Source: Paenibacillus sp. R14(2021) (GTDB lineage Bacteria > Bacillota > Bacilli > Paenibacillales > Paenibacillaceae). Taken from it: 64,000 nt of DNA. The stretch spans positions 4,707,001-4,771,000 of the forward strand of contig NZ_CP080269.1 in assembly GCF_019431355.1 (NCBI RefSeq). The letters are read 5' to 3'. The notes below the pieces were generated by a model that saw only the letters and a list, made by a program, of their open reading frames with translations, was not told the origin of the DNA and did no database searches. This document shows positions 17,234 to 26,854 of this stretch, in pieces; the first letter of the stretch is position 1, and every line of letters begins with the position of its first letter. Both the position numbers and the translations under genes were made by a program.

Positions 17234-18247
17234 ATGGTTTCAACTTTACTTATTACGGGCTGCGCGGGTTTTATCGGTTATCATTGCGCGGCGCGCTGGC
17301 TCGCGGCGGGAGGCAGGGTGATCGGCTTCGATAACCTAAACGATTACTATGATCCGGCACTGAAACGAGCTCGATTGGCGCTGCTGAAGCAGGAAGACGA
17401 TTTTACGTTCGTACAGGGGGACTTGGCGGATAAAGCGGCGCTTCATGCACTGTTTGCTGTCCATAAGCCGGATGCGGTGCTGCATCTCGCTGCACAGGTC
17501 GGAGTCAGATACAGCCTGATTCAGCCGCAGGCGTACATCGATGCGAATGTAACGGGGTTTCTTAACATACTGGAAGCGGTCAGAACGTTCGGGGCGCAGC
17601 ATCTGCTCTACGCGTCCTCCAGCTCGGTGTACGGCGCCAATACGGCGATGCCGTTCAACGAATCGGATGCCGTGGACCATCCCGTCTCGCTCTACGCGGC
17701 GACCAAACGATCCAATGAATTGATGGCGCATACATACAGCCATTTGTTCGGAATACCGACGACGGGACTGCGGTTCTTCACCGTGTACGGGCCGTGGGGC
17801 CGGCCGGATATGGCGCCCTTTGCGTTCACCAAGGCGATTCTGGCGGGGGAGCCCATTCTGGTGTTCAACGAGGGCCGGATGAGGCGGGATTTCACCTATA
17901 TCAGCGATATCGTGGACGGAATCATGGCGGTGATTCCGCTTGCCCCGAAGCCGAACGCCGATTGGCGCAGCGCGCCAGCGGACCCATCAAGCAGCTACGC
18001 TCCTTATCGGCTGTACAATATCGGACACAATGAGCCGACGGGCCTGCTGGATTTCATCGCTGTGCTGGAACAGGCGCTTGGCCGAAAAGCAGTGCTGAAG
18101 ATGATGCCGATGCAGCCCGGAGACGTTGTGGAAACCTACGCCTCGGTCGAAGCGCTGGAACAGCTGACCGGCTACACGCCGCAAGTTTCGATCGACAAGG
18201 GAATTCCCTTGTTCACGTCGTGGTATCGGAGCTATTATTCCATTTAG
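17234..18247 (+). CDS. NAD-dependent epimerase, UDP-glucuronate 4-epimerase-like
   Basis: A 337-residue extended short-chain dehydrogenase. The Rossmann motif TGCAGFIGYH is at residues 8-17, with DNLNDYYDPALKRARL, which is typical of UDP-glucuronate/galacturonate epimerases, following. The active site has SSSSVYG and YAATK (Tyr about 154), and RFFTVYGPWGRPDMAPFAFTKAI is the family's sugar-binding region. It likely makes UDP-galacturonate or a related sugar for surface polysaccharide. ATG at 17234 has GGAGGC about ten bases upstream. It stands alone. Confidence 0.9.
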   Translation: MVSTLLITGCAGFIGYHCAARWLAAGGRVIGFDNLNDYYDPALKRARLALLKQEDDFTFVQGDLADKAALHALFAVHKPDAVLHLAAQVGVRYSLIQPQAYIDANVTGFLNILEAVRTFGAQHLLYASSSSVYGANTAMPFNESDAVDHPVSLYAATKRSNELMAHTYSHLFGIPTTGLRFFTVYGPWGRPDMAPFAFTKAILAGEPILVFNEGRMRRDFTYISDIVDGIMAVIPLAPKPNADWRSAPADPSSSYAPYRLYNIGHNEPTGLLDFIAVLEQALGRKAVLKMMPMQPGDVVETYASVEALEQLTGYTPQVSIDKGIPLFTSWYRSYYSI

Positions 18248-18396
18248 GTGAGGGTTCTGTGAATGGGTAGCAGGAGCCCGTCAACATGGAGTAGAATAGG
18301 TGTAAGCGTTCACCATGACCTCCCGGGGGCGGAACTTTTCTTCTGGAATGACGTATAGTCAGTCGTATAGCGTAATAGAACTCATAGGAAAGTAGT

Positions 18397-19260
18397 GTGA
18401 TCACCGTGAGTGAAAGGTTTGACAGCTCGGCTGTGGGCGGCAAGAGCTTCACCGCCGTCGCAATCAATTGTGCAGCCAAAGCCGGCGAGTGGATCAAGAC
18501 AAAGCTTGGGAACCATACAAGTCTATCGACTAAATATTCCGCTCAAGACCTTGTGACCGAAGTGGACAAAGGCGCGGAAACGATGATACGCAATCTCGTA
18601 GGTACCCATTTCCCCCATCATTCGTTCCTTGGGGAAGAGGGCGTGGAGCCGGGACCGGAGGCCTCGACCAAGGCGCTGCAAAGCGTCCGGGACGCAGAGT
18701 ACTTATGGATTGTAGATCCTGTCGACGGCACGACGAATTTCGTGCACGGGTTTCCGTTCTTCTCGGTTTCCATTGCGCTTGCTTACAAGGGCGAGGTCAT
18801 CGTCGGCGTCGTCTACGACCCGATGCGGGATGAGCTTTTTGTTGCCGAGAAGGGCAAAGGCGCCTACGTGCGCGGACGCCGCATGGCGGTTTCCGGCGAA
18901 CAGACGCTGCGGGAGAGCCTGCTCGCTACAGGCTTCCCTGCGGATCCGAATTATGCGCTGCCGCTGAACATGAAAGGGCTGCAGGCCCTCGTGCCCCGCG
19001 TGCGCAATATCCGTTCCGGGGGATCGGCGGCGCTTCATTTGGCCTACGTCGCCGCTGGACGGCTCACCGGATTTTGGGAGATGGGACTGAACGCTTGGGA
19101 CTTGGCCGCAGGCGTGCTGCTGATTAAGGAATCCGGCGGTACGGTAACCGATGTCAAGGGCAGTCCCTACGATCTCGGTGTTCGCCATATTGCGGTATCG
19201 AACGGCCATATTCATGACGAGTTCCTGCAAGTCCTGCAGCAGGCGGAAGCCGGCAGCTAG
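18397..19260 (+). CDS. Inositol monophosphatase family protein
   Basis: A 287-residue Mg-dependent phosphatase of the IMPase/CysQ superfamily. Diagnostic motifs are DLVTEVDKGAE, GEEG, WIVDPVDGTTNFVHGFPFF near residue 107 and LNAWDLAAGVLLIKESGG near residue 230, which together hold three metal ions. The substrate could be an inositol phosphate, fructose-1,6-bisphosphate or 3'-phosphoadenosine phosphate; sequence alone does not settle it. GTG at 18397 follows ATAGGAAAG by five bases; a second GTG at 18406 is possible. Confidence 0.92.
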   Translation: MITVSERFDSSAVGGKSFTAVAINCAAKAGEWIKTKLGNHTSLSTKYSAQDLVTEVDKGAETMIRNLVGTHFPHHSFLGEEGVEPGPEASTKALQSVRDAEYLWIVDPVDGTTNFVHGFPFFSVSIALAYKGEVIVGVVYDPMRDELFVAEKGKGAYVRGRRMAVSGEQTLRESLLATGFPADPNYALPLNMKGLQALVPRVRNIRSGGSAALHLAYVAAGRLTGFWEMGLNAWDLAAGVLLIKESGGTVTDVKGSPYDLGVRHIAVSNGHIHDEFLQVLQQAEAGS

Positions 19261-19265
19261 CGAAG

Positions 19266-19314
19266 AACGTCTCTTGAACCGTCTGCATATGACGGGAGAA
19301 GAGGCGTTTTTTTG
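19266..19314 (+). terminator. Terminator after the IMPase-family gene
   Basis: ACGTCTCTT pairs with AAGAGGCGT (one wobble) around an inner CCGTC/GACGG stem, with seven T residues following. Confidence 0.75.
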
Positions 19315-19364
19315 CATAGTATAGCGCAGGACGTTTTTTCAGGAATCAGGGGGAGGCCGGCAGG

Positions 19365-19775
19365 ATGTTTATCGAACTTGACGTGCAGGGCGGCGTGCCG
19401 ATTCATGAGCAGATTGCGCAGCAAATCATTGCAGGAATCGCTTCAGGGTCGCTGAAGCCGAGCAAGCCGCTGCCTTCGGCCAAACGGTTGGCTTCGGATC
19501 TGCGGATCAAATCACAAATTGTGCATAAAGCGTATCAGGGACTGCTCGCGGAAGGGTTCCTTCAAGAGCGCTACGACGGCAGGACAGGGCTGCTCGTGAC
19601 GTCGGCGGAAGAGATGCCTCGCGTGACGGAGGCTTTTCTCGACCGGCTGCAGCAGCAGCTTCGCGTATTGGCGGGGGAAGCAAGAGCCAGAGGCATGACG
19701 GAATCTGAATTCAGCAAAGTCTGCGTAAGGATATACCGCAGCGATCTGGCTAGGATGGGAGACGCATTGGAATGA
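19365..19775 (+). CDS. GntR family regulator (YtrA-like)
   Basis: A 136-residue regulator with the N-terminal GntR winged helix: VQGGVPIHEQIAQQIIAGIASGSLKPSKPLPSAKRLASDLRIKSQIVHKAYQGLLAEGFL (residues about 5-65). The short C-terminal part is helical and lacks a large ligand domain, as in the YtrA subfamily, which usually controls an adjoining membrane or ABC gene. Its last codons overlap the start of the next membrane protein (ATGA), which is therefore the likely partner or target. Confidence 0.9.
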   Translation: MFIELDVQGGVPIHEQIAQQIIAGIASGSLKPSKPLPSAKRLASDLRIKSQIVHKAYQGLLAEGFLQERYDGRTGLLVTSAEEMPRVTEAFLDRLQQQLRVLAGEARARGMTESEFSKVCVRIYRSDLARMGDALE

Positions 19776-20479
19776 AGAAGCAAGAGACGGAGCGAAGAAG
19801 CAGTCTTCCATTGCAATGGTATGGGCTGCAAGGGCTATTGATCTTAGGATCTGTCCTTGCGGCCGTACTTTGCTGGGACAAGATTCCGGGCATGCTGACG
19901 ACCCATTACAACATTCGTTTCGAGCCTGACGGCTATGAGGCCAAGAGCTGGGGTACGGTGTTTATGCTCAATATCGTACAGACCTCGCTGCTTGTAACGC
20001 TGCTAGTCGTAAACGCAGCGATTGCAGCCGCCAAGAGTCCTTCGGGCTCGGAAGAAGGCGCAGGAGCGGATAGACAGCGGGTATTCAGCTATGCAAACAG
20101 CGTCTTCCTGTACGGACTGTCGCTGCTGCTGACGACATACTTCAGCTACATTCAGGCAACGATGCTGTACGGCTGGCCGTCATCGGCGCTGGCGGCGGTC
20201 TCCATCGCGGCGCTGGTCCTGATTATAGGCGGGGTAGGGGGCTTGATGCTCTCCTTGAGGCGCTTAGGCCGACAAGTTCAGGCAGGCAGCCCAGATGAGG
20301 ACCACTGGATTGCCGGAGGCATCGTTTACTATAATCCGAAGGATCCCGCGGTGTTCGTCGCGAAGAAATACGGCATCGGCTGGACAGTCAATCTTGGACG
20401 TCCGCCGGGCTGGATCGTAACGGGCATGCTGATTTTAATACCGTTTATCATTGTCGCCCTGGTTGCGCGGATGACTTGA
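19772..20479 (+). CDS. DUF1648/DUF5808 membrane protein
   Basis: A 235-residue protein with about four membrane helices (residues about 15-35, 60-80, 110-130, 135-160) and a last one at 210-232. LTTHYNIRFEPDGYEAKSWGT is the DUF1648 signature seen in SdpI-like proteins, and WIAGGIVYYNPKDPAVFVAKKYGIGWTVNLGRP is the DUF5808 signature. Such proteins commonly follow a YtrA-type GntR regulator, as here, and are suspected immunity or envelope-stress proteins, but the function is not known. Confidence 0.85.
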   Translation: MKKQETERRSSLPLQWYGLQGLLILGSVLAAVLCWDKIPGMLTTHYNIRFEPDGYEAKSWGTVFMLNIVQTSLLVTLLVVNAAIAAAKSPSGSEEGAGADRQRVFSYANSVFLYGLSLLLTTYFSYIQATMLYGWPSSALAAVSIAALVLIIGGVGGLMLSLRRLGRQVQAGSPDEDHWIAGGIVYYNPKDPAVFVAKKYGIGWTVNLGRPPGWIVTGMLILIPFIIVALVARMT

Positions 20480-20492
20480 TCGGCGAGCACAT

Positions 20493-20542
20493 AGAAACGC
20501 CTCGCTTAGCATGCGGCAGCCGCATACTTGGCGAGGCGTTAT
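20493..20542. terminator. Bidirectional terminator between DUF5808 gene and hemL
   Basis: AACGCCTCGC pairs perfectly with GCGAGGCGTT; TGCGGC and GCCGCA pair inside. It separates convergent genes. Confidence 0.75.
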
Positions 20543-20590
20543 TAGCTTTGGTTGTGAGGCATTCGTCCCAGTTTCAGTTACCCGCGGAGA

Positions 20591-21910
20591 TTAGCCTTTC
20601 ATGACGCGGAATGCATGCTCCGCCGCCGCGATGGTTGCCTCGATATCCGCATCGGTATGCGCGGTCGTGAGGAACCAGGCTTCGTATTTCGAAGGGGCGA
20701 GGCAGACGCCTTGGTCCAGCATGAGCCGGAAGAACTGCGCGAACAGCTCGCCGTCCGTTTCCTGGGCCTCGTCGTAGTTCGTGACGGGATGTGCGCAGAA
20801 ATGCGCGGAGAATGAGCCGCGGATCCGGTTAATCGTGAGCGGGATGCCGTGCTTGTCCGCTGCGCCCTGCAGCGCATCCGCCAGCCTAGCGGCCTGCGCA
20901 TCCATGCGGTCGTATACGCCCGGCTGCTGCAGCACTTCCAGGCAGGCGATGCCTGCCGAGATGGAGGCCGGATTGCCGGCCATCGTGCCTGCCTGATAGG
21001 CGGGGCCGAGCGGCGCTACCTGCTCCATGACGGCTTTGCGGCCGCCGTAAGCGCCGATCGGCAATCCGCCGCCGATGATCTTGCCAAGCGCCGTCAGATC
21101 CGGCTCGATGGCCGCGTGGTCCGGGAACGCGCTGTAGGTTTGCGCGCTGCCGTAGTGAAAGCGGAAGGCGCTGATTACTTCGTCGTAGATGACGAGCGCT
21201 CCGGCTTCGCGGGTCATGCGGCAGAGTCCCTCGAGGAAGCCGGGCTTTGGCATGACCATGCCGAAATTGCCGACGATGGGCTCTACCATGACGGCGGCGA
21301 CATCGCTGCCGAACGTATCCAGCGCCGTGCGCAGGCCGTCCAGATCGTTGAACGGTACGGTGATGACCTCGCTGGCGATGCTGACCGGAACGCCGGCGCT
21401 GTCGGGAATGCCGAGCGTCGACGGGCCGGAGCCGGCGGCGACAAGCACAAGATCGGAATGGCCGTGGTAGCAGCCGGCGAATTTAATGATTTTGCTCCGC
21501 TTCGTATAGGCGCGGGCGACGCGGATCGTCGTCATGACGGCTTCCGTGCCGGAGTTGACGAAGCGGACCTTGTCCATGGAAGGAATCGCTTCCTTCAGCA
21601 TGCGGGCCAGCCGAATTTCAAGCTCGGTCGGCGTGCCGTACAGCGTGCCGTTAGCTGCCGCGGTCGTGATTGCCTCCGTAATATGCGGATGAGCATGGCC
21701 GGTAATGATGGGGCCGTAGGCGCATAAGTAATCGATATACCGGTTGTCGTCGACATCCCAGAAATGCGCGCCTTGGGCGCGTTTCATAAATACCGGCGCG
21801 CCTCCGCCGACGGCTTTGAACGAACGGGACGGGCTGTTGACCCCGCCTACGATATGCTGGAGCGCTTCGGCGTACAGAGCTTCCGAGCGCGGACGATGCG
21901 ATGTGGACAT
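20591..21910 (-). CDS. hemL: Glutamate-1-semialdehyde 2,1-aminomutase
   Basis: A 439-residue PLP enzyme that makes 5-aminolevulinate from glutamate-1-semialdehyde in the C5 haem pathway. Class III aminotransferase features: [41 protein letters not shown], and the PLP lysine in [17 protein letters not shown] (about residue 270), then QAGTMAGNP. The start at 21910 has AAGGAGGC six bases upstream. No other haem genes adjoin it; a second copy elsewhere would be usual in Bacilli (hemL and gsaB), and which one this is cannot be decided here. Confidence 0.94.
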   Translation of the reverse strand: MSTSHRPRSEALYAEALQHIVGGVNSPSRSFKAVGGGAPVFMKRAQGAHFWDVDDNRYIDYLCAYGPIITGHAHPHITEAITTAAANGTLYGTPTELEIRLARMLKEAIPSMDKVRFVNSGTEAVMTTIRVARAYTKRSKIIKFAGCYHGHSDLVLVAAGSGPSTLGIPDSAGVPVSIASEVITVPFNDLDGLRTALDTFGSDVAAVMVEPIVGNFGMVMPKPGFLEGLCRMTREAGALVIYDEVISAFRFHYGSAQTYSAFPDHAAIEPDLTALGKIIGGGLPIGAYGGRKAVMEQVAPLGPAYQAGTMAGNPASISAGIACLEVLQQPGVYDRMDAQAARLADALQGAADKHGIPLTINRIRGSFSAHFCAHPVTNYDEAQETDGELFAQFFRLMLDQGVCLAPSKYEAWFLTTAHTDADIEATIAAAEHAFRVMKG

Positions 21911-21989
21911 AAAGTGCCTCCTTGATATGAAAAATCGAATTTCACAATGAATCCATTGTACATCTGCCGGACCGGGCTGCACAACAAAA

Positions 21990-22034
21990 GAGAGGGGAAC
22001 GTCCGACGAATCGGAGCCGTTCACCCTCTCTGTG
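21990..22034 (-). terminator. Terminator after the LCP gene
   Basis: AGAGAGGGGAACG pairs with CGTTCACCCTCTCT, with TCCGA/TCGGA inside. The plus-strand AAAA to the left provides the T tail on the minus strand. Confidence 0.75.
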
Positions 22035-22039
22035 CATGC

Positions 22040-23125
22040 TTATTTACTGGAACCGTTCGCGGTGTTGCCGCCGTCTTGGCTTCCGGAGCTCGTGCCCGAA
22101 TTCGTCAGCGGAGCGGAATTCGTTCCTGCCGCATCGGTTTCGGGAGCCGTGTCCTTCTGCAGTTCATCCTGCACGTACTGCAGCAGCTCGTTGTCGTCGC
22201 TGACGGCCAGGACGGACGCGCCGCCGGCTCTCTTGTCGGCGATCAGGTTCATCGGAGGCACTTGCGATTGTCCGGCAATCTGGCTGTCGACGCCAAGCTT
22301 GCCGAGCTTGATCATATCGGATACCTCGATGTTGGTCTTGACGTAACCGTCGACGCTGTCGACGATCTGCTTCATCTTCAGCAGGCTCCAGCCGCTCTTC
22401 ATCTTGTCGGCTACCGCCCCGAGCAGCTTGCGTTGACGCTCCGTGCGGGTGAAGTCGCTCAAGGCATCGTGACGGAAGCGAACGTACTGCAGCGCCTTCG
22501 TGCCGTCCAGATCCTGGATGCCTTTCTTCAGGTGAATGTCATAGCGGTTCTTGTCGGCGTTGTCGACATAGTTCATATTCTTCTCGACCTCGAAGTTTTG
22601 GATGCCGCCGATGGCATCGATCAGAGACTTGAATCCTTCAAAGTCCGTGTACACATAATATTGGATATTCAGGCCGAGCAGGTGGCCGATCGTCTGCATC
22701 GCGAGATCGGGGCCGCCGAGCGCGAACGCCGTATTGATGCGGTCGTCGCCATGTCCTTCGATGTTCACGTACGTATCGCGAAGCACCGAGAACAGATGGA
22801 TCTTTTTCGTTTGGGGATCGATGGATACGACCATCATGGAATCGGAACGCGCCTTCTCGTTCTCCTTCAGGCCGCGGTTGTCGCCGCCCATGATGAGGAT
22901 GTTGACTCGTTCCGTGCCTTCCCATTCGGGCGGCTTCTCGGTGACAGGCACTTCATAGTTTGTAAACTTGGGATCGTTAGTCGGATCGCTTAGTTTATCG
23001 AGTCCATTATAGGTGCCGACGCCTTGATAAACAAAGAAGCCTACGACTGCCAAAATAGCGACAGCCACGCCCAGCCATGCCCATTTCCAAGGTCTCTTTC
23101 GTTTCGGTTGTTTCGCACGCGACAT
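22040..23125 (-). CDS. LytR-CpsA-Psr family cell-wall glycopolymer ligase
   Basis: A 361-residue type II membrane protein: a basic N-terminus (KQPKRKRPWK), one helix (about residues 15-35) and an extracellular LCP domain. LCP enzymes move teichoic acid or capsule from the lipid carrier onto peptidoglycan. Conserved acids and arginines appear in DSMMVVSIDPQTKKIHLFSVLRDTYV, GHGDDRINTAFALGGP and ALQYVRFRHDALSDFTRTERQRKLL. The last 35 residues are a Thr/Ser/Gly/Asn-rich tail. The start is placed at the ATG with AAGGAGGAA seven bases upstream. Confidence 0.92.
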   Translation of the reverse strand: MSRAKQPKRKRPWKWAWLGVAVAILAVVGFFVYQGVGTYNGLDKLSDPTNDPKFTNYEVPVTEKPPEWEGTERVNILIMGGDNRGLKENEKARSDSMMVVSIDPQTKKIHLFSVLRDTYVNIEGHGDDRINTAFALGGPDLAMQTIGHLLGLNIQYYVYTDFEGFKSLIDAIGGIQNFEVEKNMNYVDNADKNRYDIHLKKGIQDLDGTKALQYVRFRHDALSDFTRTERQRKLLGAVADKMKSGWSLLKMKQIVDSVDGYVKTNIEVSDMIKLGKLGVDSQIAGQSQVPPMNLIADKRAGGASVLAVSDDNELLQYVQDELQKDTAPETDAAGTNSAPLTNSGTSSGSQDGGNTANGSSK

Positions 23126-23369
23126 ATTCGTTTCCGTTCCTCCTTGTAATCGGTCCGAAACAGAAGCAGTATGAGAAGCTGCTTCGGAACAAGTTGAAGA
23201 TAATTGCAGGTATAAGGTCCATTTAACCAAACTTTATTATTACGTATAGCATTACATATCATAAAATTATAAAATGGATTGTCGTAGAGAAGCAAGTTTT
23301 ATCTGATAGGCGCGAATTTAGTTGATATTTCCCAGGAAATGTCGAAGGAGAGAGGAGCCACACGCTCAT

Positions 23370-24548
23370 ATGCTGGCAATAGATGTAAAAGATTTACGCA
23401 AGCAATTTCAGGTGCAGAAGAACCGAGAAGGTCTCGGAGGCGCGCTCAAGGACTTGTTCAAGCGTGAATATAACGAGATTACGGCGGTTAAAGATATCAG
23501 CTTTCAGATTCCGCAGGGCGAGATCTGCGGTTACATTGGCGAGAACGGCGCGGGGAAATCGACGACGATCAAAATGCTGACAGGCATTCTGGTGCCGACC
23601 TCGGGCCATTTGAAGGTAAACGGCTTCGTTCCGTTCAAGGAACGGGAGAAATTCGTAAACGGCATAGGCGTCGTGTTCGGCCAGCGGAGCCAGCTGTGGT
23701 GGGATATCGGCGTTATTGAGTCGTTCCAGCTGCTCCGCAAAGTGTACCGAGTGCCGGAAGCGGAATTCCGCAAGCGGCTGGACGAATTGGTGGAGCGCCT
23801 GCAGCTCGGCGAGCTGCTGAACCGTCCTGTGCGCAAGCTGAGCCTCGGACAGCGTATGCGCTGCGAGCTTGTGGCCTCACTGCTGCACAATCCGTCGATT
23901 CTGTTCCTTGACGAGCCGACGATCGGCCTCGATATCGTCGTGAAGACGGAAATCCGCGAGTTTCTGAAGAAGATCAACAAGGAACACGGGACGACGATCC
24001 TGCTGACGACCCACGATCTGCAGGATATTGAAGCGCTGTGCTCCCGCGTTATCATGCTGGATGACGGCCGCATTATCTACGACGGCGGGCTGGATGAGCT
24101 GAAGGCGCGCTGGAGCAAGGGTCGCGAGATTCAATTCCAATTCGGAGAGATGCCTGCGCTGGACGCGCTGCGGAGCATGACGGCCGGCCTGAGCGGCGTG
24201 ACGTGGAGCATCGACAACGAATTGACGGCGACAATGTGGCTGCCGCATGCGGTGAACGTATCGGATGCGCTCGGCCGCGTCGTCGGCGGAAGCACGGATA
24301 TTCGCGACATCAAGATCACGGAGACGAACACCGACGAGATCGTTCGCGAAATCTATCAATCCGGATCAGCCTCGAGCGAAGCGGCGGCGAAGCTCAGTCA
24401 AAGCACCGGCGAGCCGGAAACCGAAGCTGCCGTGCAGGCCGCTGCGCAGCATGTGGACATGGCGGGACCAGAAGCCGCAGCGGCCTCGGACGATGCCGTG
24501 GATCCCGCACCTGTCGCCGCCGGCGCCGGCAAGGAGCCTCAGTCATGA
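23370..24548 (+). CDS. ABC-2 exporter, ATP-binding protein
   Basis: A 392-residue ATPase. Walker A GENGAGKST (residues about 59-67), Q-loop VVFGQRSQLWWD, signature LSLGQRMRCEL, Walker B ILFLDEPTIGLD and the H-loop TTHDLQ are intact. The sequence is close to the group that works with paired ABC-2 (DUF990-like) permeases. The C-terminal 60 residues are an Ala/Glu-rich low-complexity tail not found in close relatives that I know of. The next permease start overlaps the stop (ATGA). The ribosome site (GAGAGGAG) is rather far, about 14 bases from the chosen ATG. Confidence 0.92.
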   Translation: MLAIDVKDLRKQFQVQKNREGLGGALKDLFKREYNEITAVKDISFQIPQGEICGYIGENGAGKSTTIKMLTGILVPTSGHLKVNGFVPFKEREKFVNGIGVVFGQRSQLWWDIGVIESFQLLRKVYRVPEAEFRKRLDELVERLQLGELLNRPVRKLSLGQRMRCELVASLLHNPSILFLDEPTIGLDIVVKTEIREFLKKINKEHGTTILLTTHDLQDIEALCSRVIMLDDGRIIYDGGLDELKARWSKGREIQFQFGEMPALDALRSMTAGLSGVTWSIDNELTATMWLPHAVNVSDALGRVVGGSTDIRDIKITETNTDEIVREIYQSGSASSEAAAKLSQSTGEPETEAAVQAAAQHVDMAGPEAAAASDDAVDPAPVAAGAGKEPQS

Positions 24549-25339
24549 ACAGTGCGTATCTCGACCTGATCCGCATCCGTTTTCTGATGATGCTGGCTTA
24601 CCGCGTCAACTATTACAGCGGCATCGTCATCTACACGATCAACATCGGCGCGTATTATTTCCTGTGGGAAGCGATATTCGGCGAGCAGAAGCTGCTGGCC
24701 GGGTTCACGCTGGCGCAGATGACGACGTACGTCGCGGTTTCTTGGATGGCGAGGGCCTTCTACTTCAATAACCTGGATCGCGAGATTGCCAACGAAATCC
24801 GGGACGGCAGCGTCGCCATTCAATTCATTCGTCCTTATAATTATTTGATCGTCAAGCTGATGCAGGGCTTCGGCGAGGGGCTGTTCCGCCTGATTTTGTT
24901 CATGGGCCCGGGCCTTGCGCTCGTATGCTTGATTTTTCCGGTCAAGCTGCCGACGGATCCCGGCGTCTGGGCGATTTATTTTGTTATGCTGCTGTTCAGC
25001 TTTCTTATTAATACGCAGATCAATATGCTTGTAGGCTTGTTTGCGTTCTTCGTAGAAAATAACGAGGGGATGCTTCGCATGAAGCGGGTGCTCGTCGACT
25101 TGTTTTCCGGTGTGATCGTGCCGATTTCCTTCTTTCCCGGCTGGCTCGCGGTAACGATGAAATGGCTGCCGTTTCAAGCGATTACGTTTCTGCCGAGCTC
25201 CGTCTTCACGGGCCGCATTGCGGGTTCCGAGGTCGTGCGGGTGCTTGGCATTCAAGTGATTTGGTTCATCGTGCTGATTATTCCGATCGCATGGGTATGG
25301 CGTCAGGCGCGGACCCGGTTGTTCGTGCAGGGGGGTTAA
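24545..25339 (+). CDS. ABC-2 family permease 1
   Basis: A 264-residue integral membrane protein with about six helices, matching the ABC-2 permease family with DUF990-type layout (ABC2_membrane_6). The segment RAFYFNNLDREIANEIRDGSVAIQFIRPYNYLIVKLMQGFGE, which contains a DG-x4-FIRP motif before helix three, is typical. It is translationally coupled to the ATPase by a 4-base overlap and is followed six bases later by the second permease. Substrate unknown. Confidence 0.9.
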   Translation: MNSAYLDLIRIRFLMMLAYRVNYYSGIVIYTINIGAYYFLWEAIFGEQKLLAGFTLAQMTTYVAVSWMARAFYFNNLDREIANEIRDGSVAIQFIRPYNYLIVKLMQGFGEGLFRLILFMGPGLALVCLIFPVKLPTDPGVWAIYFVMLLFSFLINTQINMLVGLFAFFVENNEGMLRMKRVLVDLFSGVIVPISFFPGWLAVTMKWLPFQAITFLPSSVFTGRIAGSEVVRVLGIQVIWFIVLIIPIAWVWRQARTRLFVQGG

Positions 25340-25345
25340 GAGAAG

Positions 25346-26137
25346 ATGTTTTATTGGTCGCTTGCGGTTGAATATATGAAGAATTATGTCAAAACTAAGC
25401 TCACCTACCGGGCGGATTTCTGGGTCGAGCTGCTGTCGGACCTGCTGTTTCAAGGGGTTAACCTGATCTTTATTCTCATCGTATTCCAGCATACGCCGAC
25501 GCTCGGCGGCTGGACGGAAGCGGAAGTCGTGTTCGTATACGGCTATTTCATGGTGCCGGCGGGCATCTTCGGAGCGTTCTTCAACATTTGGAACTTTAGC
25601 GAACGGTATATCGTCAAGGGCGAGATGGACCGCGTATTGACGCGGCCGGCGTATAATCTGTACCAAGTGCTGCTCGAAAATCTGGACCCGCCATCCCTAT
25701 TCGGCTCGCTGGTCGGGCTGGTCATTATGGTGCTGAGCTGGGGAGATCTGGGACTCGCGTTCCACCTGACGGACGTGCTGATGATGGCGGTGTTCACGAT
25801 CGGTTCCGTTATGATCTACGGCGGCTTGTTCACGGCGCTGACGGCGATCTCGTTCTATTCCGATGCGCCGACGGGCATTCTGCCGCTCATGTATAATATA
25901 TCCAATTACGGACGCTACCCCGTTAACATTTACAACAAGATCATTCGGTTCCTGCTGACTTGGCTGCTGCCATTCGCCTTTGTCGGCGTTATCCCGGCAT
26001 CGTATTTCCTCGGACGCCATGAAGCGGGGCTTTCGAATTTGGCGTTGTTTACACCGGTTATGGGCGTTATCGTCCTTGGCATCGGGCTGTTGATTTGGAA
26101 TCACGGGGTCAAACGCTACCGGGGCGCAGGGTCTTAA
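25346..26137 (+). CDS. ABC-2 family permease 2
   Basis: A 263-residue partner permease with six predicted helices. WNFSERYIVKGEMDRVLTRPAYNLYQVLLENLD parallels the GxxDxxLxRP motif of the first permease, so the two probably form a heterodimer with the ATPase. The start is an ATG with AAGAGAAG just upstream. It ends the exporter operon; the peroxiredoxin start follows 36 bases later and could be co-transcribed. Confidence 0.9.
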   Translation: MFYWSLAVEYMKNYVKTKLTYRADFWVELLSDLLFQGVNLIFILIVFQHTPTLGGWTEAEVVFVYGYFMVPAGIFGAFFNIWNFSERYIVKGEMDRVLTRPAYNLYQVLLENLDPPSLFGSLVGLVIMVLSWGDLGLAFHLTDVLMMAVFTIGSVMIYGGLFTALTAISFYSDAPTGILPLMYNISNYGRYPVNIYNKIIRFLLTWLLPFAFVGVIPASYFLGRHEAGLSNLALFTPVMGVIVLGIGLLIWNHGVKRYRGAGS

Positions 26138-26172
26138 TGGCCCTATGAAGCGGAGAAGGGAGATGGAAGGCA

Positions 26173-26661
26173 ATGGCTGTCATCAAAGCAAAAGCAATCG
26201 TTGGGAAAAAAGCGCCTGATTTCACGCTGCAGGCCATGGGCGGACGCGAGGTCAGCTTAAGCCAGTTCGCCGGTCATAAGGTCGTCCTATTCTTCTATCC
26301 GAAGGATTTAACGCCGGCGTGCACGCAGCAATCCTGCGATTTTCGCGACGCCTACGCCGAGTTCGGCAAGCACAATACGGTCGTTATCGGCATCAGCAAC
26401 GATCCGGCGGAGCGGCATGAGCGGTTCGCCGCCAAGTACGAGCTGCCGTTCGAGCTGCTGGCGGATACGGAGCACCGAGTATGCGAGCTGTACGGCGTAT
26501 GGCAGCTGAAGAAGCTGTACGGCAGGGAATACATGGGGCTTGTTCGCTCTACGTTTCTCATTGACGAGAAGGGCAAGCTGGTGCAGGAATGGCGGAACCT
26601 TCGAGTGAAGGGCCATGTACAGGAAGTGTTGAATGCCGCAATAGGCAAGTCGGACAAGTAA
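26173..26661 (+). CDS. bcp: Thioredoxin-dependent peroxiredoxin (Bcp/PrxQ)
   Basis: A 162-residue peroxiredoxin of the BCP/PrxQ class that reduces hydrogen and alkyl peroxides with electrons from thioredoxin. The peroxidatic Cys50 and resolving Cys55 lie in LTPACTQQSCDFRD, the intrahelical arrangement of PrxQ. FFYPKDLTPACT, GISNDPAERHERFAAKYELPFELLAD and RSTFLIDEKGKL are conserved. The ribosome site is GGGAGATGGAAGG. A terminator follows. Confidence 0.95.
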   Translation: MAVIKAKAIVGKKAPDFTLQAMGGREVSLSQFAGHKVVLFFYPKDLTPACTQQSCDFRDAYAEFGKHNTVVIGISNDPAERHERFAAKYELPFELLADTEHRVCELYGVWQLKKLYGREYMGLVRSTFLIDEKGKLVQEWRNLRVKGHVQEVLNAAIGKSDK

Positions 26662-26715
26662 GGCAAGTTAAAGTAAGGGTCTAGCTGGCATTCAATAGGG
26701 TAAGGAATAGCTTGT

Positions 26716-26762
26716 ATCGCTCTCTGCGTGGTCTACGGACCTAGGCAGGGGGCGATTTTTTT
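26716..26762 (+). terminator. Terminator after bcp
   Basis: ATCGCTCTCTGC pairs with GCAGGGGGCGAT (two wobbles), followed by seven T residues. Confidence 0.75.
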
Positions 26763-26854
26763 GTTTTGCGTCAGCGGGTGTAAAGGGGGGGATTGCTGGC
26801 GAAACTAGCAAGTAGAACTAGTCATAGGTTGAAAGGTTAGGAGATGAAGCGATA